Below the pieces are notes generated by a model, which ran no database searches, had not been told where the DNA came from, and worked only from the letters and a program-made list of their open reading frames with translations. Positions 1 through 6,598 of a stretch of DNA of 64,000 nt are shown here, one piece after another. A program made the translations under genes and the position numbers. This DNA comes from Sediminibacter sp. Hel_I_10. Lineage in GTDB: Bacteria; Bacteroidota; Bacteroidia; Flavobacteriales; Flavobacteriaceae. Position 1 is the stretch's first letter, and each line of letters opens with the position of its first letter. The DNA lies in the NCBI RefSeq assembly GCF_000688335.1, contig NZ_JHZX01000001.1, positions 3,596,001-3,660,000 on the forward strand, in the 5' to 3' direction.

Positions 1-813
1 TTACAACTTAATGGTGCAGACCATTATGCCACCGCAGGCTCATTTCCTATAAGTCAGTATTTATTGCCATTATTTGATGGTCTTTCTAACGCTACATTAA
101 TTATTGTAGAGCGCACAGCCTGGTGGTTACATATCTTAGGAATTTTGGTGTTTTTGAATTACCTCTATTTTTCAAAACATTTACACATTTTATTGGCTTT
201 TCCAAATACATACTACGGAAGAGTTAAGCCTCAAGGGCAGTTTGAGAATTTAGAAGCGGTTACCAACGAGGTAAAATTAATGATGGATCCTGATGCTGAT
301 CCATTTGCAGCACCCGATCCTGCTACTGAAGACGAAGCAGATGTGCCTGCCAAATTTGGAGCCAGTGACGTCCAAGACTTAAGTTGGGTTAACTTATTGA
401 GTGCTTACACCTGTACAGAGTGTGGTAGATGTACGAGTGAATGTCCTGCCAACCAAACCGGTAAAAAATTATCGCCTAGAAAAATCATGATGGATACCCG
501 TGATCGTCTTGAGGAAGTAGGAAAAAATATAGATGCCAACAAAGGCGCTTTTAAGGACGACGGCAAACAACTATTAAACGATTATATTACTACCGAAGAG
601 CTTTGGGCGTGTACCAGTTGTAACGCTTGTGTAGAGGCTTGTCCTGTAAGTATTAGTCCTTTGGATATTATCATGCAAATGCGACAGTACTTGGTCATGG
701 AGCAAAGTGCTGCACCAATGGAGCTTAATAATATGATGACCAATGTAGAGAACAATGGTGCGCCTTGGCCATATAATCAAATGGATCGTCTCAATTGGAA
801 AAATGAAGCATAA
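1..813 (+). CDS. (Fe-S)-binding protein, HdrC-like 4Fe-4S dicluster, 5'-truncated
   Basis: The reading frame is open from base 1, so the true start lies upstream and only the C-terminal ~270 residues are here. A membrane segment near bases 100-175 is followed by a soluble domain with two ferredoxin-type CxxCxxCxxxCP motifs (cysteine codons at 412, 421, 430, 442 and 610, 619, 628, 640). This pattern is typical of HdrC/GlpC-like electron-transfer subunits. A second iron-sulfur protein with CCG domains lies at 1762, and the two probably work as one membrane-bound oxidoreductase. The electron donor and acceptor cannot be read from the sequence. Confidence 0.85.
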   Translation, partial: LQLNGADHYATAGSFPISQYLLPLFDGLSNATLIIVERTAWWLHILGILVFLNYLYFSKHLHILLAFPNTYYGRVKPQGQFENLEAVTNEVKLMMDPDADPFAAPDPATEDEADVPAKFGASDVQDLSWVNLLSAYTCTECGRCTSECPANQTGKKLSPRKIMMDTRDRLEEVGKNIDANKGAFKDDGKQLLNDYITTEELWACTSCNACVEACPVSISPLDIIMQMRQYLVMEQSAAPMELNNMMTNVENNGAPWPYNQMDRLNWKNEA

Positions 814-816
814 CCC

Positions 817-1170
817 ATGCATTACTTAAAAGAAACATATCAATATGCGATTTTAATGATGCTTTTCATGTGTGCTTTTTTGTCTCAAGGGCAATCCTTT
901 CGTCAAGATTCTTTACAAATTAAGGCATACACGCTGATAGAATATAAGAACAACGAATTTAAGAACATTCAATTGTTAAAAGTACTTTGTGATTACTGTT
1001 CCGAAGCACAGTCAAAAGCCATAGGAGACGAGGCCGTGAGACGTTCCTACAATGATCGTTACAGTCCAGACAATAGAATGAAGGACGGCCAGAAAAAACT
1101 AGCTGTTTTTATACGTATTGCAAAATCAGATTTTGCAGCCATTGAAGAAATACATACTATTGATAATTAA
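817..1170 (+). CDS. Hypothetical exported protein, 117 aa
   Basis: The ATG lies three bases after the upstream stop, so the gene is probably co-transcribed with the iron-sulfur protein before it. The first ~27 residues are hydrophobic and end in a plausible signal-peptidase site after SQGQS, so export to the periplasm is likely. The rest is polar, with one CDYC pair (a CxxC) that could bind metal or form a disulfide. I do not recognise the family. Its position between two iron-sulfur proteins suggests an accessory role, which is inference only. Confidence 0.75.
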   Translation: MHYLKETYQYAILMMLFMCAFLSQGQSFRQDSLQIKAYTLIEYKNNEFKNIQLLKVLCDYCSEAQSKAIGDEAVRRSYNDRYSPDNRMKDGQKKLAVFIRIAKSDFAAIEEIHTIDN

Positions 1171-1215
1171 ATCGAAGTCTAATTATAAAACGTTCCGTTG
1201 CTGCGGAAAGAGAAT

Positions 1216-1662
1216 ATGAAAAGAGAAGAAGCAGATAAATTATTGCACGACAAGGTTGAAGGTGGAGAGAAGGTAAGTCCGGTGCTACCAAAAGGCGTTA
1301 AGAATTACCTTATTGACATTGATGGGACCATTACAGAAGATGTTCCTAATGAAGAGCCAGAGCGCATGTCAACTTGCGAGCCTTATCCAGATGCGTTGGC
1401 TACCTGTAATAAATGGTACGATAAAGGACATATGATTTGTTTTTTTACCTCAAGAACCGAAGATCACCGTGAGGTAACTGAGGCTTGGCTTAAAAAACAT
1501 GGTTTTAAATTTCATTCCCTTTTGATGGGCAAACCTAGAGGAGGAAATTACCATTGGATAGACAACCATTTGGTGAAAGCCACACGTTACCAAGGGAAAT
1601 TTACAGATTTAGTCAATAAAAATGTGACCATCGAAGTATTTGATGATGGCCATCACGACTAA
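1216..1662 (+). CDS. HAD-like phosphatase family protein (often named phosphoheptose isomerase)
   Basis: I chose the ATG at 1216 rather than the in-frame TTG at 1198 because a purine-rich GGAAAGAG precedes it; the protein is 148 residues. LIDIDGTITED matches HAD motif I (DxDGT), with the first Asp the expected nucleophile. FFTSR fits motif II (Ser/Thr), and the C-terminal WIDNH and FDDG segments could supply the acidic motif. Flavobacterial relatives are sometimes labelled phosphoheptose isomerase, but I see no SIS domain, so a small HAD phosphatase is the better description. It lies between two iron-sulfur protein genes. Confidence 0.7.
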   Translation: MKREEADKLLHDKVEGGEKVSPVLPKGVKNYLIDIDGTITEDVPNEEPERMSTCEPYPDALATCNKWYDKGHMICFFTSRTEDHREVTEAWLKKHGFKFHSLLMGKPRGGNYHWIDNHLVKATRYQGKFTDLVNKNVTIEVFDDGHHD

Positions 1663-1690
1663 ATCAATTCAATAGAATATTAAATCCTAA

Positions 1691-1734
1691 GTTTCTCAAA
1701 GCGTCTACTTGTAATAGCTAGGCTATTTAGAAAC
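1691..1734. other. Nested hairpin between the HAD-like gene and the CCG-domain gene
   Basis: An outer GTTTCT/AGAAAC pair (1691-1696 and 1729-1734) encloses an inner AATAGC-TAG-GCTATT hairpin (1713-1727). It lies in a ~100-base gap 28 bases before the next start. No U-tract follows, so it is not a clear terminator. It may be an mRNA leader structure. Confidence 0.35.
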
Positions 1735-1761
1735 AACACTATTTAAATTAATACACTCCAT

Positions 1762-2553
1762 ATGAGCGAACAACTGAGAGTACCCACGATGGCAGAGTTT
1801 ATGGCAGAAGGAAAACAACCTGAAGTTTTATTTTGGGTAGGCTGTGCTGGAAGTTTTGATGATAGAGCTAAAAAAATCACTAAAGCTTTCGTGAGATTAC
1901 TCAATAAAGCGAAGGTAGATTTTGCTGTTCTAGGAACCGAAGAAAGTTGTACAGGTGATCCTGCAAAACGCGCTGGGAATGAATTTTTATTTCAAATGCA
2001 GGCCGTTACAAACATAGAAGTGCTTAACGCCTATGAAGTTAAGACCATTGTAACCGCTTGTCCGCATTGTTTTAATACCATTAAAAATGAGTATCCAGGG
2101 CTTGGGGGTAATTATAAGGTGATGCACCATACGCAATTTTTAAAATCTTTATTAGAAGATGGTCGCCTCACCATTGAAGGTGGAAAATTTAAAGGAAAAC
2201 GTATTACATTTCACGATCCATGCTACTTAGGAAGAGCGAATAACGTTTATGAAGCGCCTCGCGATCTTATTAGAAAGCTAGATGCCGAATTGATCGAAAT
2301 GAAGAGTTGTAAATCTCGTGGACTTTGTTGTGGTGCTGGAGGAGCTCAAATGTTTAAGGACGCCGAGCTTGGTGATAAAGAAGTGAATATTGCCAGAACA
2401 GAACAAGCTTTAGAAACACAACCCGAAATTATTGCTGCAGGTTGTCCGTTTTGTAATACCATGATGACTGATGGTGTTAAGAATAAAGAAAAAGAAAGCG
2501 AAATTGCGGTAATGGATATTGCCGAATTAATCGCTAATGCTCAAGATTTATGA
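1762..2553 (+). CDS. (Fe-S)-binding protein with two CCG domains (HdrB/GlpC-like)
   Basis: This 263-residue soluble protein has two cysteine-rich CCG domains. The first has VGCAGSF, then CPHCF; the second has HDPCYLGR, a GLCCGAGG core and CPFCNTMM. That is the CxnCCGxnCxxC arrangement which in heterodisulfide reductase HdrB and related lactate or glycerol-3-phosphate oxidoreductases binds a noncubane iron-sulfur cluster. It probably partners with the dicluster protein at the window start. The substrate is unknown. The start is ATG at 1762, and the stop overlaps the next gene's ATG by four bases. Confidence 0.88.
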   Translation: MSEQLRVPTMAEFMAEGKQPEVLFWVGCAGSFDDRAKKITKAFVRLLNKAKVDFAVLGTEESCTGDPAKRAGNEFLFQMQAVTNIEVLNAYEVKTIVTACPHCFNTIKNEYPGLGGNYKVMHHTQFLKSLLEDGRLTIEGGKFKGKRITFHDPCYLGRANNVYEAPRDLIRKLDAELIEMKSCKSRGLCCGAGGAQMFKDAELGDKEVNIARTEQALETQPEIIAAGCPFCNTMMTDGVKNKEKESEIAVMDIAELIANAQDL

Positions 2554-3449
2554 AAATGAAAATATACTGTATCATTATAGTTGCCCTTTTGTTAAATGGT
2601 AAATTATTTGCGCAATTTGGAAATTCAAATTCCGAGTTGATGAATGAACTAAAAACTAAAAAACTCCATGTAATTATTGATGAGGAAAATTACAACAATA
2701 ATTTATTAAAGGAAACTATCCAAGAAGAGTGGACTTTAACTGATTTTGAATTTATTAAAAGTTCAGAAATCAAATCTTTAAAGGAAGATAAGAATAATTT
2801 TTTTCTTACTTATACGAGTTTCAAATACGATGATACATTTTCAGGTAAAAGGATGACAAAAAAAATAACCGATGACGGTTTAAGTTTATTCTTCTTTCCT
2901 GAAGATAAAGCACAGGGAATAATTAATGTCAAATTTAGCCCAGCGAGTTATTATTTTTCAGAATTTGGAAAAAAGGTAAATGAAAAAATTAACCAATCTT
3001 TAGATCGATATTTAAATTTACAGGCCAAGCATATAGAGGCAATAAATATGATTGAAAATCATATCAACTTTTATGCTTCGCAGAATTTAAATAAGTCTTT
3101 ACAACCTAAAGAGCAATTGGAATACTTATCAGATAAAAACGCTAAAAGCATACAAAGTAAAACATTAATTTTTACTGAGCTCACTATCCCAAAAAGAATT
3201 AATACTGAAAAAAAGCTAAAGAAAAAATATAGTCACGATTTTCGATTTTCAACAATTGAAGAGTTAGAGGATGCTATATTGAACAAGACTTCAGGTCTTG
3301 CCTACTTCAAAATAATAAACTTCAGAACATTAACCTTTATTTTAGTGATTGATGCTGAAACTAGCGAGATTTTATATGGTGAGGTCGGAAAGGGTTTTGA
3401 CCAACTTCATGTTGCTCCTAGGGTATTCGAGGCCATAGATAAATATTAA
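2550..3449 (+). CDS. Hypothetical exported protein, 299 aa
   Basis: The ATG overlaps the upstream stop (ATGA), suggesting translational coupling. The N-terminus (IIIVALLLNGKLFAQ) is a typical signal peptide, so the mature protein is periplasmic or outer-membrane associated. It is lysine- and asparagine-rich, with no domain I recognise, and its codons look more AT-rich than the iron-sulfur gene before it, so it may be lineage-specific. Together with the next four genes it separates the iron-sulfur block from the conserved protein at 5982. Confidence 0.7.
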   Translation: MKMKIYCIIIVALLLNGKLFAQFGNSNSELMNELKTKKLHVIIDEENYNNNLLKETIQEEWTLTDFEFIKSSEIKSLKEDKNNFFLTYTSFKYDDTFSGKRMTKKITDDGLSLFFFPEDKAQGIINVKFSPASYYFSEFGKKVNEKINQSLDRYLNLQAKHIEAINMIENHINFYASQNLNKSLQPKEQLEYLSDKNAKSIQSKTLIFTELTIPKRINTEKKLKKKYSHDFRFSTIEELEDAILNKTSGLAYFKIINFRTLTFILVIDAETSEILYGEVGKGFDQLHVAPRVFEAIDKY

Positions 3450-3465
3450 TTTTAAAAAGCCTTAT

Positions 3466-3666
3466 TTGAATAAATCGAAACTTAATATAAAAAAAATAAT
3501 TCTTGCTGCAACCATCGGAGGGGTTCTTTCAACACTTATAATTACTGTATTTTATTACATTATCAAGAATGAATTTTCATTACTTCGAACAGTATTATTT
3601 CTTATTTTTGGTTTTCTGCTCTATGGGTTCTTAGCATATCGAAGTAATAAAAAACAAAACAGATGA
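3466..3666 (+). CDS. Small two-TM membrane protein, 66 aa
   Basis: The start is TTG, 16 bases after the previous stop. The protein has a lysine-rich N-terminus, two hydrophobic segments (IIILAATIGGV to IIT, and LLRTVLFLIFGFLLYGFLAY) and a basic tail. No family is recognised. The close spacing suggests co-transcription with the upstream exported protein. The non-ATG start and short length limit confidence. Confidence 0.5.
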   Translation: MNKSKLNIKKIILAATIGGVLSTLIITVFYYIIKNEFSLLRTVLFLIFGFLLYGFLAYRSNKKQNR

Positions 3667-3751
3667 TTTTATTTTTTATGCTCTAAATTAAAGCAAAAAA
3701 TAACCTTAGCATAAGTCTCAGAGAGCTTAGTCACGAATAACCTAATATAAG

Positions 3752-3943
3752 ATGATGAACTCAAGCACAAAAATCATTCTTAAAGCAGGATTGATCAACG
3801 GATTAATATGGTCAGCCATTTTGATGATGCTTACTTATTTCAAAAACGGAATCATCTATACCAATTACCTTCCCTTTTGGTTTTTATTTTTTGCGAGTAC
3901 CGGAGCAGCAAGGAAATACTATTTTTTATCTAAAGAAAAATAA
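3752..3943 (+). CDS. Small membrane protein, 63 aa
   Basis: Two ATGs (3752 and 3755) could start this short protein with two hydrophobic stretches (LINGLIWSAILMMLTYF and FWFLFFAST) and a basic C-terminus. It ends three bases before the PH-domain gene at 3947 and probably belongs to that transcription unit. The function is unknown. Confidence 0.55.
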   Translation: MMNSSTKIILKAGLINGLIWSAILMMLTYFKNGIIYTNYLPFWFLFFASTGAARKYYFLSKEK

Positions 3944-3946
3944 CGC

Positions 3947-4462
3947 ATGTTTACCAACCTACAAATAGACTTAGAAGCGATTCCTAACTTAGAGGATGTG
4001 GTGTTAAAACCGATCTCAAAACGGTATTTAAACGTCATTCTCGTTAATAAAATATTGCTTTTTGGTGCACTTTATACCGCCTTATTTCTTGGGAAATGGT
4101 TTGCAGATGATGTTCTTTTTTTAGATTATTTCTGGTATCTGTTTTTAGTCCTATCGATTTTTGTTATTGGCAATATCGTGGTGTCTGTATTGGCATTTTA
4201 TAAAAGAAAGTACGCCATCCGGGAGAAGGATGTGATTTATTCTAAAGGCCTTCTTGTTCATAAGTTAACTACGGTTCCTATTTCAAGAATTCAGCATATT
4301 GAGGAATCGCGGTCATGGTTAGCGCGTCAATTTCAATTGGCATCTATTAAAATCTTCACTGCGGGAGAATCTGGTAGTGATTTAAGTATTCATGGTCTTC
4401 CTGAAGATGAGGCCGCTTATATCAACGATTTCTTAAGTTCTAAGGTGAATGGTGACAGCTGA
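3947..4462 (+). CDS. Bacterial PH-domain membrane protein (YdbS-like)
   Basis: The 171 residues hold two adjacent transmembrane helices (about residues 30-85) and then a bacterial PH-like (bPH2, formerly DUF304) domain. The hallmark segment, roughly KLTTVPISRIQHIEESRSWLARQFQLASIKI, matches the family's pattern of a small beta-barrel with a conserved ISRIQHIE strand. It overlaps by 14 bases the larger three-domain partner, the same order as Bacillus ydbS-ydbT. The pair is membrane-located; its role is not established. Confidence 0.85.
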   Translation: MFTNLQIDLEAIPNLEDVVLKPISKRYLNVILVNKILLFGALYTALFLGKWFADDVLFLDYFWYLFLVLSIFVIGNIVVSVLAFYKRKYAIREKDVIYSKGLLVHKLTTVPISRIQHIEESRSWLARQFQLASIKIFTAGESGSDLSIHGLPEDEAAYINDFLSSKVNGDS

Positions 4463-5948
4463 TTTTTCTCAGCCAAGGCGACAATCTTCCAAAGGGATTC
4501 TTGTTATTTTTGGTTTCAAGACATTCAAATTTTTCAAGAGCTTTTTTGTGCTTTTTGTCGCATTCGGGATTTCTATTTTTCAGAAAAAGTCTTTTGCTAA
4601 TTTCGGTATTTTTAATATTGTACTCATTGTTATCGGCTTACTGCTCGTTATTCTTATCATTTCAGTTTTAAACTATCTCAATTTTAAGTTTTACGTCAAA
4701 AACGAGGATTTCCATCTATCTACAGGAATTTTAAATAAAGACAATACCATTATTCCGAAGTCGAAAATTCAGAATGTTTACATAAAGCAGAATTTTCTCC
4801 AGCAAATCATTAACGTTGTTTCGGTAAATATTGAAACGGCTGGCGATGATAAATCAGAAATAGAGATCAGTGCATTAGACAAAATACAGGCCAAACAACT
4901 TAAAGAACTGTTGTTCTCTAAAAATAAAGTTTCCGAAGGCACACAAACAGAAACCGAAGATATTGAGGATGATGTGTTTTTTAGGGCCTCTTTGAAACGC
5001 TTGTTTTTAGAAGGAATCTCACAAAATCACTTGAAGAGTTTCTTGATTATCGTGTCGTTTATTTTTGGATTGTATTACGAGGCAAAAGATTACATCAAAC
5101 AGTTGCATATTGAGGAGCAGTTTGAAAATTCAACCATTTTTAATGATGAAGCTCTTTTTGGATTACTAGTCACCAACGTTGTTATTGCCCTATTATTCTT
5201 GTTTGTTTCGGTGTTGTTTTCTGTTGTAAAAACGGTAGTCGTCAATTTTAATTTGGAGGTGGTAGAGCACCAAAAGACGGTGGAGATCAATAAAGGTCTA
5301 TTCAATAAGATGTCTTTAAGTTTAACGCCAAGCCGTATTCAAAATTTAGAGGTCAAGACCAATCGCATTAAGCGTTATTTCGGGTTGTACCGCTTGTCTG
5401 TAAAACAGGCTATGGTGAACAAGAAGCAGCAGAAAAATTTTGCCATAGTGGCTCTAGAGAAATCTCAATTAGATTATCTTATTAATAGATTGCTAGGCGC
5501 ATACGATGCTACTACAGAACGCCAAAAACCAGAATTTTATTACAAGCGCATACTTTGGTTGAAGTTGAGTGTGTTGGCTGTTTTATTAAATATTCCAGCG
5601 TATTTTTTCTTAGGAACTTATTTCTGGGCGATAAATATACCTTTAGTATTGCTCATGTTTACTTTTGTACACTATAAGTATAAAAAGGCCTATTATCTTA
5701 TTTCCGAAGAACACATTACAATCGGGAGTGGTTTTATTGATAGTGTTACCAATATTTTAGAGATCCATAAAATACAATCGGTTCGTTTTCAGCAGACTTT
5801 CTTTCAGAAACAGCAAGACATTGCATCTATCATTGTCTCTACAGCATCAAAGGATGTTACGATTCCTTATATCAAATCGGCTCATGCTAAAACGATCTGT
5901 AATTTACTATTATATAGAGTAGAATCACAGGATAGAGATTGGATGTAA
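4449..5948 (+). CDS. Multi-domain bacterial PH protein (YdbT-like)
   Basis: This 499-residue membrane protein has three repeats of a two-helix membrane hairpin followed by a bPH2 domain. The domain hallmarks are visible near IIPKSKIQNVYIKQNF, LSLTPSRIQNLEVKTN and ILEIHKIQSVRFQQTF. It starts inside the end of the smaller bPH2 gene, indicating translational coupling. The family's biochemical role is unclear; YdbS/YdbT have been linked to resistance to some bacteriocins in Bacillus. The start is ATG at 4449. Confidence 0.85.
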   Translation: MVTADFSQPRRQSSKGILVIFGFKTFKFFKSFFVLFVAFGISIFQKKSFANFGIFNIVLIVIGLLLVILIISVLNYLNFKFYVKNEDFHLSTGILNKDNTIIPKSKIQNVYIKQNFLQQIINVVSVNIETAGDDKSEIEISALDKIQAKQLKELLFSKNKVSEGTQTETEDIEDDVFFRASLKRLFLEGISQNHLKSFLIIVSFIFGLYYEAKDYIKQLHIEEQFENSTIFNDEALFGLLVTNVVIALLFLFVSVLFSVVKTVVVNFNLEVVEHQKTVEINKGLFNKMSLSLTPSRIQNLEVKTNRIKRYFGLYRLSVKQAMVNKKQQKNFAIVALEKSQLDYLINRLLGAYDATTERQKPEFYYKRILWLKLSVLAVLLNIPAYFFLGTYFWAINIPLVLLMFTFVHYKYKKAYYLISEEHITIGSGFIDSVTNILEIHKIQSVRFQQTFFQKQQDIASIIVSTASKDVTIPYIKSAHAKTICNLLLYRVESQDRDWM

Positions 5949-5981
5949 TATTGTATTTTTGCCTTAGAAAAAGAAAGAGCT

Positions 5982-6467
5982 ATGCTAGTTGATTTTAATA
6001 CCCTACCAGAAGAGTCCCGAGTGTGGATATACCAAGCCAATCGTTCATTTACTGATGCCGAAATTGGTGAAATACAGGATAAGTTAGATGCATTTGTTAC
6101 ACAATGGACGGCGCACGGTAAAGACCTACAGGCAGGACATACCATCGTTTATAAGCGATTTATTGTGATTGCCCTAAACCAGCAATTGAACCATGCCACC
6201 GGCTGCAGTATTGATGCCTCTGTGCGTTTTATACAACAATTGGAATTGGATTACGGAGTGGATTTAATGGATAAGATGAATGTGTCATACAAACAAGGCG
6301 AATTTGTAGCCTACAAGACACTTTTGGATTTCAAGAAAATGGCAAAAGATAAGGCCGTTTCAAAAAACACTATCGTGTTCAATAATTTAGTAACAAATAT
6401 TGCAGAATTTAAAGAGAATTGGGAAGTGCCTGCAAGCGAAAGCTGGCATTCTAGATTTTTAAAATAA
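5982..6467 (+). CDS. Conserved hypothetical protein (often mislabelled ABC transporter ATPase)
   Basis: This 161-residue soluble protein is typical of Bacteroidota and starts MLVDFNTLPEESRVWIYQAN. Database entries often call such proteins ABC transporter ATPase, but I see no Walker A, Walker B or LSGGQ signature, so that name is unsupported. The conserved-looking core includes VYKRFIVIAL and CSIDASVRFIQQLE. It has no membrane segments or signal peptide and follows the PH-domain gene by 33 bases. Confidence 0.8.
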   Translation: MLVDFNTLPEESRVWIYQANRSFTDAEIGEIQDKLDAFVTQWTAHGKDLQAGHTIVYKRFIVIALNQQLNHATGCSIDASVRFIQQLELDYGVDLMDKMNVSYKQGEFVAYKTLLDFKKMAKDKAVSKNTIVFNNLVTNIAEFKENWEVPASESWHSRFLK

Positions 6468-6549
6468 GATCTTATCTTAACTAATATCCGTTGTAACGGC
6501 TTTATAAACTTCTCTTAAAGTATTTTATCTTCCTGCCAAATATACTAAT

Positions 6550-6566
6550 TTGGCACAATGTTAGTT
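6550..6566 (+). promoter_or_regulatory. Candidate sigma-54-type promoter before the NagZ/beta-lactamase gene
   Basis: TTGGCAC at 6550-6556 matches the -24 element of a sigma-54 promoter. With the standard spacing, TAGTT falls at the -12 position; it keeps the G but has T in place of the usual following C. It lies 33 bases before the ATG at 6599. This is a motif match only, and it would also need an enhancer-binding activator elsewhere. Confidence 0.3.
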
Positions 6567-6598
6567 GTCTTTAAGAACTTCAAACAAGATTCCTTTTT

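Noticed and set aside
1198-1662. Earlier TTG start for the HAD-like gene
   Set aside because: The ATG at 1216 has a purine-rich sequence before it, and the extra residues add nothing recognisable.
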